From: Corynebacterium efficiens YS-314
GTDB lineage: Bacteria; Actinomycetota; Actinomycetes; Mycobacteriales; Mycobacteriaceae
Length of the DNA: 64,000 nt
Assembly (NCBI RefSeq): GCF_000011305.1
Contig: NC_004369.1
Location: 682,001 to 746,000 of the forward strand
Reading direction: 5' to 3'
The notes below the pieces were generated by a model. The model made no database searches and had not been told where the DNA came from. It worked only from the letters and a program-made list of their open reading frames with translations. This document shows positions 34,427 to 44,386 of the stretch, piece by piece. The translations under genes were made by a program, and so were the position numbers. The number at the start of each line of letters is the position of its first letter. Positions within the stretch are counted from its first letter, which is position 1.

Positions 34427-35311
34427 ATGACCAGCCCAGCAGACACCTTCAACCTCACCTTCGATTCCACCGACGCCGGTGTACCCACCGTGGTGGGCGT
34501 GCTCGGCGGTGGCCGGATGGGCGCAGGTATCGCCCATTCCTTCCTGGCCGCCGGTGCGCATGTCACCGTGGTGGACATCAACGACGCCGCGGTCGAGGCC
34601 GCACGCGAACGCATCACCAACGACATCGAGGGGTCCATCAAACGTGGTGCCGAAGGCACGGTGGAGCAGTGGCTGGACCGCCTCACCCTGAGCACCGACA
34701 CCGCAGCCTTCGCCGATCACCCCGTGGTGGTCGAGGCAGTGCCGGAGATCATCGATCTCAAGGCGGATTCCTTCCGGAAGATCGCCGCGGCCGCACCGGG
34801 TGCGGTCATCGCCACCAACACCTCCTCACTGTCGGTGAGCGATCTCGCCCTGTCCGTGGACAACCCCGTCATCGGTCTGCACTACTTCAACCCGGTACCG
34901 GCGTCGAAGCTGGTGGAGGTCGTGGTGGCTGACTCCACCCCGGAGGCCCTGGTGGATCTGGCACGCGAGTGGGTCGCCGGTCTGGGCAAGACCCCGATCG
35001 TGGTCAAGGACGCGCCGGGCTTCGCCTCCTCCCGTCTGGGTGTGGCCATCGCACTCGAGGCGATCCGCATGGTGGAGGAGGGTGTGGCCTCCCCGGAGGA
35101 CATCGACAACGCCATGGTGCTGGGGTACAAGTTCCCCGTCGGCCCGCTCAAGCTCACCGACATCGTAGGCCTGGATGTGCGCCTGGGCATCGCCGAGTAC
35201 CTCGAGTCCACCCTCGGTGAGCGCTTTGCGCCACCGCAGCTCATGCGCGACATGGTCGCGCGTGGTGAGCTGGGCCGGAAGTCCGGCCGCGGCTTCTACG
35301 ACTACAGCTAG
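34427..35311 (+). CDS. paaH: 3-hydroxyadipyl-CoA dehydrogenase PaaH
   Basis: A 294-residue NAD-dependent 3-hydroxyacyl-CoA dehydrogenase. The NAD site is VVGVLGGGRMGAGIAHSFL at about 23-41, and the catalytic His-Glu region includes NPVIGLHYFNPVPASKLVEV, followed by the C-terminal dimer domain (FPVGPLKLTDIVGLDVRL). It is the short form of about 290 residues; the E. coli PaaH is nearly twice as long because of a duplicated C-terminal domain. AGGAGA precedes the ATG. It closes the paaA-H operon and overlaps the convergent thioesterase gene by four bases. Confidence 0.92.
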   Translation: MTSPADTFNLTFDSTDAGVPTVVGVLGGGRMGAGIAHSFLAAGAHVTVVDINDAAVEAARERITNDIEGSIKRGAEGTVEQWLDRLTLSTDTAAFADHPVVVEAVPEIIDLKADSFRKIAAAAPGAVIATNTSSLSVSDLALSVDNPVIGLHYFNPVPASKLVEVVVADSTPEALVDLAREWVAGLGKTPIVVKDAPGFASSRLGVAIALEAIRMVEEGVASPEDIDNAMVLGYKFPVGPLKLTDIVGLDVRLGIAEYLESTLGERFAPPQLMRDMVARGELGRKSGRGFYDYS

Positions 35312-35700
35312 CGCTTATCGACGACCATATTCGTGATCCGCGCAGTACAGAGGCGGTCACCATCCTCATTGGTGATGACCACCTCGTGGCTGCACACCGA
35401 GCGGCCCAGGCGGATCGCGGTGGCGGTGGCGGTGACCAGCCCGTCCCGGCTGGACTTGTGGTGCGTGGCATTGATGTCCACGCCCACGCACACCTTGCCC
35501 ATCGTGGAGGCGTGGATGACGGCGGCCCAGCTGCCCACCGCCTCGGCCAGGGACACCATCGCACCACCGTGCAGCAGCCCCAGTGACTGGCGGTTGCCCT
35601 CCACCGGCATCGTGGCCACCACCCGTTCGGCGGATTCCTCGATGACCTTGACACCCATCTTCTCATCCAGTTCGCCGAGAACGATCTTCCAGGGTTCCAT
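35308..35700 (-). CDS. Second hotdog-fold thioesterase in the paa cluster
   Basis: A 130-residue PaaI/DUF4442-like hotdog thioesterase. SLGLLHGGAMVSLAEAVGSW (about 45-64) is the catalytic helix with HGG, and VCVGVDINATHHKS the following strand. The ATG at 35698-35700 is preferred (AAGGAG nine bases upstream); the longer frame adds 18 residues. It is distinct in sequence from paaI at 26864 and is closer to the menaquinone-type (MenI/EntH) hotdog proteins. It is encoded against paaH and divergent from paaZ, sharing the PaaR-motif region, so a CoA-recycling role in phenylacetate use is inferred. Confidence 0.82.
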   Translation of the reverse strand: MEPWKIVLGELDEKMGVKVIEESAERVVATMPVEGNRQSLGLLHGGAMVSLAEAVGSWAAVIHASTMGKVCVGVDINATHHKSSRDGLVTATATAIRLGRSVCSHEVVITNEDGDRLCTARITNMVVDKR

Positions 35701-35757
35701 CTTCTTCAACTCCTTCGCGTGAATTATTGTGAAAGACCCTCTGGTGCTTTCCACATT

Positions 35758-35803
35758 TGTGACTATACTAACAGTAATTACTGACCGGCCGTTCGGTAAC
35801 TAA
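35758..35803. promoter_or_regulatory. PaaR operator and possible GlxR site before paaZ
   Basis: ACTGACCGGCCGTTCGGTAA (from 35780, continuing CT) fits the PaaR motif except for one outer base (ACT instead of AGT). TGTGACTATACTAACA (35758-35773) matches 9 of the 10 fixed bases of a GlxR/CRP site. TATACT inside it could be a -10. The region serves divergent paaZ and the hotdog thioesterase. Confidence 0.68.
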
Positions 35804-35843
35804 CACTTGTTCGGCCCTATCTTCCCGAAAGGAAACAGGACCA

Positions 35844-37961
35844 ATGACCACTGCTCATACCGACACCCAGTCTGCTACCACCGCCACCCTCGACCGTGAG
35901 GTGGCCATCGTCCCCAGTTACCTCAGCGGCCAGTGGGTCACCCCTGACAACCCCACCCGCATCGCCGAGGTCGCGGATGCCTCCACCGGTGAGATCGTGG
36001 CCCGGGTGTCCACCGACGGGCTGGATATCGGCGCAGCGGTCGCCTACGCCCGTGACATGGGCCAGAAGAACCTGCGCGAACTCACCCTCCACGAGCGCGC
36101 CCTGAAGCTCAAGGAGCTGGCGCTCTACCTCTCCGAGCACAAGCAGGAACTCTACGAGATCGCCTACTGCACCGGCGCCACCAAGCGCGACAACGGTGTG
36201 GATATCGACGGCGGCATCTCCACCCTGTTCACCTACTCCTCCAAGGGACGCCGTGAACTGCCCAACGCCGATGTGATCATCGACGGCCCCACCGAGGTCC
36301 TGTCCAAGGACTCATCCTTCCAGGGCACCCACATCTACACCCCGCTGCCGGGTGTCGCAGTCCAGATCAACGCCTTCAACTTCCCCGTCTGGGGCATGCT
36401 GGAGAAGTTCGCACCGTCCTTCATCGCCGGTGTGCCCTCCCTGGTCAAGCCGGCCACCCCGACCGGTTATGTCACCCAGGCCTGCGTGCGACTGATGGTG
36501 GAGTCCGGCATCCTGCCCGAGGGCTCCATCCAGCTGATCTCCGGTTCCGCCCGTGACCTGCTCGACCACCTGGACTACCGCGACCACGTCGCCTTCACCG
36601 GTTCCGCAACCACCGCCGCCACCCTACGCGCACACGACAATGTCCAGCACGCCGGCCTGCGTTTCAGCGCCGAGGCCGACTCCGTCAACGCCGCCATCCT
36701 CGGTGAGGATGCCACCCCGGACACCCCGGAGTTCGACGCCTACGTCAAGACCCTCTTCAACGAACTGACCTCCAAGGCCGGCCAGAAGTGCACCGCCGTG
36801 CGCCGCGCGATCGTGCCCACCGGGCTTATCGACGACGTGGCCTTCGCCCTCGCGGACCGCATCACCGCCAAGATCGTCGTCGGGGACCCGCGCGATGAGA
36901 AGACCACCATGGGACCGGTGGTCTCCGTGGAGCAACGTGATGATGTGGCGGCAGCCGTCGACAAGCTCATTGCCGCCGGTGGCACCGTGCGCCTCGGTGG
37001 CCCGGAGGAGCTCGACGGTGCGTTCTTCGCCCCGACCATCCTCACCTTCGACAACGCCGACGCCGACGCCGTGCACGACACCGAGGCCTTCGGTCCGGTT
37101 GTCTCCATCATCGGCTACAGCGACACCGCCGACGCCATCCGCCTGGCCGCCCGCGGACAGGGGTCCCTGGTCGCCTCCGTGATCACCCACGACCCGGCCC
37201 TGGCCAACCAGTTCGCCATGGGCATCGCCGCCCACCACGGCCGCCTGCACTTCCTCGACCGTGACGACGCCCGCACCTCCACCGGCCACGGCTCCCCGCT
37301 GCCGCACCTCATCCACGGCGGCCCGGGCCGCGCCGGTGGTGGCGAGGAGCTCGGTGGCATCCGTGGTGTCAAGCATTACATGCAGCGCACCGCTATCCAG
37401 GGCACCCCGGACCACCTCACCGCCATCACCGGCCAGTGGCACCGCGGTGCCGCCGTCAACCGCGTCACCCGCGCGGATGTCACCGCCGGCACCGGCGTGC
37501 ACCCCTTCCGCAAGGACCTGGCCACCCTGCGCATCGGCGACCAGTTCGCCTCCGACCTGCGCAAGGTCAGCCTCGAGGAGATCCTCGAATTCGCCGAGAA
37601 GACCGGCGACACCTTCTACGCACACGTGGACGAGGAGGCCGCCATGGCCAACCCGTTCTTCCCACGTCGCGTCGCCCACGGCTACCTGTTGGTCTCCTGG
37701 GCCGCCGGTCTCTTCGTCGAGCCGCAGCCGGGCCCGGTGCTGGCCAACTACGGCCTGGAGAACCTCCGTTTCATCACCCCGGTGACCTACGACGACTCCA
37801 TCCGCGTGGAGCTGACCGCCAAGCGCATCACCCCGCGCGTCACCGATGACTACGGTGAGGTCTGCTGGGATGCCGTGCTGTACAACCAGAACGATGAGAT
37901 CGTCGCCAGCTACGACGTGCTCACCCTCGCCGAGAAGGTGGACACCCTCTACAAGAAGTAA
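35844..37961 (+). CDS. paaZ: Bifunctional oxepin-CoA hydrolase/aldehyde dehydrogenase PaaZ
   Basis: Opens the oxepin-CoA ring and oxidises the resulting semialdehyde. The 705-residue protein has an aldehyde dehydrogenase domain (about 20-520) with FSAEADSVNAAIL (general-base Glu) and SKAGQKCTAVRRAI (nucleophile Cys), and a C-terminal MaoC hydratase domain (about 555-700) with GDTFYAHVDEEAAMANPFFP and RRVAHGYL giving the Asp/His catalytic pair. The full-length fusion matches E. coli PaaZ. AAAGGAAAC precedes the ATG. It is a separate transcription unit under the PaaR-type operator, ending in a strong hairpin. Confidence 0.96.
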   Translation: MTTAHTDTQSATTATLDREVAIVPSYLSGQWVTPDNPTRIAEVADASTGEIVARVSTDGLDIGAAVAYARDMGQKNLRELTLHERALKLKELALYLSEHKQELYEIAYCTGATKRDNGVDIDGGISTLFTYSSKGRRELPNADVIIDGPTEVLSKDSSFQGTHIYTPLPGVAVQINAFNFPVWGMLEKFAPSFIAGVPSLVKPATPTGYVTQACVRLMVESGILPEGSIQLISGSARDLLDHLDYRDHVAFTGSATTAATLRAHDNVQHAGLRFSAEADSVNAAILGEDATPDTPEFDAYVKTLFNELTSKAGQKCTAVRRAIVPTGLIDDVAFALADRITAKIVVGDPRDEKTTMGPVVSVEQRDDVAAAVDKLIAAGGTVRLGGPEELDGAFFAPTILTFDNADADAVHDTEAFGPVVSIIGYSDTADAIRLAARGQGSLVASVITHDPALANQFAMGIAAHHGRLHFLDRDDARTSTGHGSPLPHLIHGGPGRAGGGEELGGIRGVKHYMQRTAIQGTPDHLTAITGQWHRGAAVNRVTRADVTAGTGVHPFRKDLATLRIGDQFASDLRKVSLEEILEFAEKTGDTFYAHVDEEAAMANPFFPRRVAHGYLLVSWAAGLFVEPQPGPVLANYGLENLRFITPVTYDDSIRVELTAKRITPRVTDDYGEVCWDAVLYNQNDEIVASYDVLTLAEKVDTLYKK

Positions 37962-38005
37962 CGTGCCCCGCTGCCTCTGCTGAGGCAGATTACACGGCGA
38001 CACAG

Positions 38006-38047
38006 GACCTGAGCTCCGCCCCCTTCAAGGGGGTCGGAGCTCAGGTC
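38006..38047. terminator. Terminator between paaZ and metX
   Basis: GACCTGAGCTCCG pairs with CGGAGCTCAGGTC, extended by CCCCTT/AAGGGG with one mismatch, total about 20 base pairs with a 2-base loop. TTT follows on the plus side. It lies between convergent genes and may serve both. Confidence 0.85.
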
Positions 38048-38079
38048 TTTCAGCCCTGTGCCCCGGGTGGACGGCCTAT

Positions 38080-39213
38080 CTAGATGAAGAACTCGATATA
38101 GGTCGAGGGGTTGTCTTCATCAGGGGAGATGAGACTGAAGAAATTCCGCAGGATGCGGTCCATCTGACGGGATTCGGTGAGGAAGGCGTCATGGCCGACC
38201 GGTGAGACGATCTTGGCCATGGCCAGCAGATTGCCCAGGTTGCGGGAGAGGTGTTCCTGCTGGTGGTAGGGGTAGAGGATGTCGGTATCCACACCGGCAA
38301 CCATGACGGGGATGGTGATGGACTCCAGTGCCTTGTTCAGGCCCCCGCGGCCGCGGCCGATGTCGTGGCGGTTGAGTGCGTCGGTGAGGGTGACATAGGA
38401 GCCGGCGTCGAAACGTTTGACCAGTTTGTCGGCCTGGTGGTCGAGGTAGGATTCCACGGCGAAACGCTGATCGGGCCTGCGGTAGGGGCCGAGTGGATTC
38501 TCGCCCTTCTGTGGCTGGGTGCCGAAACGTTCGTCGATCTCCAGCTCACCGCGGTAGGTGAGGTGGGCGATGCGACGGGCGGCGCCGAGACCCTTGGAGG
38601 GATTGCACCCGGATTCGTAGTAGTTGCCCTCATGCCAGTGGTGGTCGTTTTCAATCGCCATGATCTGTGCGGACTGGATGCCGATCTGCCAGGCGCTGGC
38701 GCGGGCGGACACCGCCAGGACCGCGGCCGCATCCACCACATCCGGGAACATGGCTGCCCATTCCAGGGTCCGGGCACCACCCATGGACCCGCCGAGCACC
38801 GCCTTGACCCGGGTGATGCCGATGGCATCGAGGAACTGTTTCTCCGCCTTGACCTGGTCCCGGATGTCGGTGGCGGGGAAACGGCTGCCCCAGAACCCGC
38901 CGTCCGGGTGCTGGGAGGAGGGGCCGGTGGATCCGTTGCAGCCACCCAGCACATTGGTGCAGATCACGCAGTAGAGGTCCGTGTCGATCGCCTTGCCCGG
39001 TCCCACCAGGTCACACCACCAGTCGGCGGCATTGGAATCACCGGTCAGGGCATGTTCAATGAGGACCACGTTGGTTGACCCGTCGGCGTTCTCCTCATAT
39101 TCGCCCCAGCGGTGGTAGGCGATGGTGACATCCGGGATGAGGGCACCGGCTTCCGTCCGGATGTCACCGATCTGCTGCGTGGCGAGCTGACCTTCGGGGG
39201 CAAGTTGTGGCAT
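38080..39213 (-). CDS. metX: Homoserine O-acetyltransferase MetX
   Basis: Acetyl-CoA-dependent enzyme making O-acetylhomoserine for methionine synthesis. The 377-residue alpha/beta-hydrolase has ALTGDSNAADWW, the nucleophile elbow AVLGGSMGGARTLEWA (catalytic Ser, about 146), catalytic Asp in AGVDTDILYPYHQQ and His in VSPVGHDAFLTESRQ. The sequence is very close to C. glutamicum MetX as I remember it, including the C-terminus PSTYIEFFI. The ATG at 39211-39213 matches that protein's start; an in-frame ATG at 39246 would add 11 residues and lies closer to the promoter. An McbR-like site overlaps the promoter. Confidence 0.95.
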   Translation of the reverse strand: MPQLAPEGQLATQQIGDIRTEAGALIPDVTIAYHRWGEYEENADGSTNVVLIEHALTGDSNAADWWCDLVGPGKAIDTDLYCVICTNVLGGCNGSTGPSSQHPDGGFWGSRFPATDIRDQVKAEKQFLDAIGITRVKAVLGGSMGGARTLEWAAMFPDVVDAAAVLAVSARASAWQIGIQSAQIMAIENDHHWHEGNYYESGCNPSKGLGAARRIAHLTYRGELEIDERFGTQPQKGENPLGPYRRPDQRFAVESYLDHQADKLVKRFDAGSYVTLTDALNRHDIGRGRGGLNKALESITIPVMVAGVDTDILYPYHQQEHLSRNLGNLLAMAKIVSPVGHDAFLTESRQMDRILRNFFSLISPDEDNPSTYIEFFI

Positions 39214-39295
39214 CGGGAATTCCGCCTGTTCAGACTGTGGGAGCATCGTTGAGGTTCGCTGGGTGGGAGCCCCGGGGGTGGGAACTCGGGCCAAG

Positions 39296-39317
39296 TTTAT
39301 ATGGACAGCTCTGTCTA
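39296..39317 (-). promoter_or_regulatory. metX promoter -10 with McbR-type operator
   Basis: On the minus strand TAGACAGAGCTGTCCA (39302-39317) matches the McbR consensus TAGAC-6-GTCTA in 9 of 10 fixed bases, and TATAAA (39296-39301) directly follows as a -10. McbR is the repressor of sulfur and methionine genes in C. glutamicum and is released by S-adenosylhomocysteine. Confidence 0.75.
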
Positions 39318-39445
39318 GGCCAGTTTCCGGTGGTCTTTCATGCAGGACTCCCGCGGGGTGGGACTGAATGTAGCGATGCCCCGCCTGTGGGGCGCGCGCG
39401 ACAACGCGTCCCCACCGGCAGGGCATCAGTCAAACCGCGGACAAC

Positions 39446-40762
39446 CTAGATGGCTGCGAAACCACGCTCGAGGTCGGCGATGATGTCCTCGACGTTCTCG
39501 ATACCCACCGACAGGCGCACGGTGCCCTGGGTGATACCGGCGCGGGCCAGGCCGGCCTCATCCGACTGGGAGTGGGTGGTGGTGGCCGGGTGGACCACCA
39601 GGGAGCGCACATCACCGATGTTGGCCAGGTTGGAGTGCAGCTTGAGTGCGTCGATGAAGGCCCAGGCCTCGTCCTTGCCGCCGGCGAGCTCGAAGGTGAG
39701 CACGGAACCGGTGTACTTCAGGCCCAGCTTCTCCTTGGTGGCGTACCACGGGGAATCCGGCAGGCCGGCGAAGTGCACCTTGGTCACCTTCTCGTGGTTG
39801 TTGAGGAACTCGGCGACCTTGATGGCGTTTTCGTTGTGTCGCTCCAGGCGCAGGGAGAGGGTATCCAGGCCCTGGTTGGTGACCCACGCGTTGAAGGGGG
39901 AGGGGGCGGCACCGGTGTCGCGGAGCAGGCCGACGCGGGCCTTGAGGCCGAAGGCCGGGGCGCCCAGGTCGGCGTACTTCAGGCCGTGGTAGGCGGGGTC
40001 CGGGGTGACGAAGTCGGGGAAGACGGGCTTGCCGTCACGCTCGACGGTCCAGTCGAACTTGCCGCCGTCGACAAGCGCACCGCCGAGGGCGGAACCGTTG
40101 CCGGTGTAGAACTTGGTCAGGGAGGCGACGACGATGTCCGCACCCAGTTCGATCGGGCGGACCAGGGCGGCGGTGGCGATGGTGTTGTCGACGATCAGGG
40201 GCACCTGGTTGCGGTGTGCGACCTCGGAGACAGCTGGGATGTCCAGGACATCGGCCTGCGGGTTGGCGAAGGTCTCACCGAAGAAGGCGATGGTGTTGTC
40301 GCGCACCGCAGCCTGCCAGGACTCGGGATCATCCGGATTCTCCACGAAGGTGAACTCAATGCCCAGGCGCTTGAGAGTGACCAGGAAGAGGGTCTCGGTG
40401 CCACCGTAGAGACGCGGTGAGGTCACCACATGGGAACCTGCGCCACCGAGGTTGAGGATGGCTGCGGTGGTCGCGGCCTGGCCGGAGGCGAAGAAGACGG
40501 TGTGGGCGCCGCCCTCGAGGTTGTTGATGCGGTTCTCCACGGCCTCAACGGTCGGGTTGGTCAGGCGGGTATACACCGGGCCGAGGTCCTCCAGGGCGAA
40601 ACGCTGCTTGGCGTGCTCGGCGGAGTCGAAGACGAAGGCCGTGGTGAGGTGGATCGGCAGGTTGCGGGACCCGGTGTCGGAATCCACCGGCTGACCGGCG
40701 TGGATGGAACGGGTCTCAAAGCCCCAGCCGGAGACATCGGAGTTGTCGTATTTCGGTGCCAT
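39446..40762 (-). CDS. metY: O-acetylhomoserine sulfhydrylase MetY
   Basis: PLP enzyme converting O-acetylhomoserine and sulfide to homocysteine. The 438-residue protein has the Cys/Met-metabolism fold: FETRSIHAGQPVDSDTGSRN, YTRLTNPTVEAVENRI, FASGQAATTAAIL, the PLP Lys in VVASLTKFYTGNGSALGG, and SDEAGLARAGITQGTVRLSV near the C-terminus. It is 230 bases from metX on the same strand with its own regulatory palindrome upstream. Together with MetX it gives the direct sulfhydrylation route to methionine. Confidence 0.95.
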   Translation of the reverse strand: MAPKYDNSDVSGWGFETRSIHAGQPVDSDTGSRNLPIHLTTAFVFDSAEHAKQRFALEDLGPVYTRLTNPTVEAVENRINNLEGGAHTVFFASGQAATTAAILNLGGAGSHVVTSPRLYGGTETLFLVTLKRLGIEFTFVENPDDPESWQAAVRDNTIAFFGETFANPQADVLDIPAVSEVAHRNQVPLIVDNTIATAALVRPIELGADIVVASLTKFYTGNGSALGGALVDGGKFDWTVERDGKPVFPDFVTPDPAYHGLKYADLGAPAFGLKARVGLLRDTGAAPSPFNAWVTNQGLDTLSLRLERHNENAIKVAEFLNNHEKVTKVHFAGLPDSPWYATKEKLGLKYTGSVLTFELAGGKDEAWAFIDALKLHSNLANIGDVRSLVVHPATTTHSQSDEAGLARAGITQGTVRLSVGIENVEDIIADLERGFAAI

Positions 40763-40864
40763 GTCTTTTCATCCTCTGTTGAAGTATCGGGGGTGGTTGT
40801 TCGTCGGTAAGCCCGGGGCGCCCCACGTCGGTGGTGCCGGAAAGGCAATACCCGCTACCCTAAT

Positions 40865-40900
40865 GAACCGCTCGGTCTAGTGCAATAGACCGAGCGGTTC
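40865..40900. promoter_or_regulatory. Large perfect palindrome upstream of metY, McbR candidate
   Basis: GAACCGCTCGGTCTA and TAGACCGAGCGGTTC (15-base arms, six-base loop) form a perfect palindrome about 100 bases before metY. Each arm contains TAGAC-6-GTT, related to the McbR site but with the second half degraded. It may bind McbR as a double site or act as an RNA hairpin. Confidence 0.55.
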
Positions 40901-41174
40901 GGCCCCCGCATGGGGTGGGTGGACGGACAACTTTCGGCGTTAGTGACCCTCAAATCCGCGGACACCACGACAGATGATGTCCCGGTCCACACTAACGTCA
41001 CTGACCTCCCGGTGGGTGGGAAACCGGCAGAAAAGTCACCCACCACCCAGGTGATCCTGTGCCCACCGAACGTAGGTACCGGCGCGCCCGCTGCTGCTGA
41101 GCTTGTCGTACGCTTATCGACGCACAACCACCCCGACCCTCCCCCGTTGAGGTGCCGGGGTGGTTCGTATTGAT

Positions 41175-41260
41175 GGGGGTTGTTGACAAAAAGTGTTGTT
41201 CTGCGTCAGAAACAGGCATTGTCAACCCCCTCCTGAGCACAAAACAACACTTTTTGTCAG
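41175..41260. repeat. MITE-like inverted-repeat element
   Basis: TGACAAAAAGTGTTGTT (41184-41200) and its exact complement (41243-41259) are 42 bases apart. Inside, GGGGGTTGTTGAC (41175-41187) can instead pair with GTCAACCCCC (41221-41230), so two exclusive folds exist. No coding capacity. It could be a miniature mobile element or a leader structure. Confidence 0.6.
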
Positions 41261-41272
41261 CCGCTCCCCGGA

Positions 41273-42004
41273 TCAGCCTCCGTGCCGGGTGGTTTTCCGG
41301 GAATTACCCCACGCCCGGACACCCAGCGCCACCAGGGTCAGGACAATGGCACCACCCAGGATCAGGTACTGCAGCGGGATGGGGCGGGCATCATCGATCG
41401 CATCCACGCAAGCCTGGAAATCCTCGCGCAGTTCGAACTGCGTCTGGTTGTAATCGCCGGTGCGCTCGGAGAACACCTCGGCACGGATCTCAGCAAGTCG
41501 GGTACCGGCGTCCGCGGCCTGGTCGAGTTGGTGCTGCACATTGGCCGCCGGGTCCTCGGGGATGTCGGCGATGATCTGCTGGGCCTCGTCATAGGTGTAG
41601 TCGGTCTGGAACCGCTGCCGGTTCTGCAGGTCCACCACCTCGGGGTCGGTGCGGGATTCAGGTAGCAGCATGGCCAGGCCCTCACCGGCGTCGATTGCAT
41701 CCAGCCGTCTCTGGAGATCGGCTGCGGAGGGGGCTACCGGGTCCTCGGCGATGAAGGCCTCGATGTCGTTCTTGAGGCCGGGGTCCTGTGCATCCAGTTC
41801 GGTCAGGCGCTGCTCACGGACATCGGCCTCCAGGTCATCCCAGAACCTGATCACGCTGGAGTTGTCATTCTGGCTGGCCACGCAGGTTTCCCGGTCGGTG
41901 TCCGCGGTGATGGTGTCTGCGACGGCAACGGGGGTGCCCAGCGCAGCGATCAGACCCACGGCGGAAACGGCGGACAGGATGGCGGGGACACGGGGGCTGT
42001 TCAT
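41273..42004 (-). CDS. Secreted, C-terminally anchored protein of unknown function
   Basis: A 243-residue exported protein that I do not recognise beyond corynebacterial hypothetical proteins. A signal peptide (residues about 1-29, ending TPVAVADT) precedes a hydrophilic, acidic, helical region with one Cys pair (ETCVASQ and QACVDAID), and a C-terminal transmembrane helix (LQYLILGGAIVLTLVALGVR) followed by basic residues. It should be displayed outside the cell and held by its tail. The ATG at 42002-42004 is preferred over the longer frame because the signal peptide then starts normally. It lies between metY and icd on the same strand, separated from icd by a terminator. Confidence 0.75.
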   Translation of the reverse strand: MNSPRVPAILSAVSAVGLIAALGTPVAVADTITADTDRETCVASQNDNSSVIRFWDDLEADVREQRLTELDAQDPGLKNDIEAFIAEDPVAPSAADLQRRLDAIDAGEGLAMLLPESRTDPEVVDLQNRQRFQTDYTYDEAQQIIADIPEDPAANVQHQLDQAADAGTRLAEIRAEVFSERTGDYNQTQFELREDFQACVDAIDDARPIPLQYLILGGAIVLTLVALGVRAWGNSRKTTRHGG

Positions 42005-42047
42005 CTCACCATTATCACCGAAGTGTTCACTCCAGTGCCAGAAACGG

Positions 42048-42091
42048 CCGACGGCCACGATCCCCCGTGGGCGGGGGAGCGTGGCCGTCGG
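42048..42091 (-). terminator. Terminator after icd
   Basis: CCGACGGCCACG pairs with CGTGGCCGTCGG, extended by TCCCCC/GGGGGA after one mismatch, loop six bases. It lies 21 bases after the icd stop on the minus strand. The U-tract is weak. Confidence 0.75.
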
Positions 42092-42112
42092 CTGTCGGCT
42101 CCGGAGAAGGGG

Positions 42113-44335
<2,223 letters not shown>

Positions 44336-44386
44336 CTATCAAGAATACAGGGTGAGGCACGCCTGCGGACCCTCAGGGAAGCGATA

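Larger units (their letters stand above)
40763..41272. other. 510-base intergenic region between metY and the next gene
   Basis: No credible gene. It holds the metY promoter and palindrome (40865-40900), a 10-bp stem AACCACCCCG/CGGGGTGGTT (41126-41135 and 41156-41165), and a long inverted-repeat element (41175-41260). Two open frames of 87 and 90 residues in this stretch lack ribosome sites and recognisable motifs. Confidence 0.6.

Noticed and set aside
36624-38003. Minus-strand open frame of 459 codons
   Set aside because: Antisense to paaZ, which has clear aldehyde dehydrogenase and MaoC motifs; the frame is low-complexity Gly/Val/Asp-rich.
40855-41173. Open frames of 87-90 residues in the metY upstream region
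   Set aside because: No ribosome site and no motif; the region is explained better by regulatory and repeated sequence.
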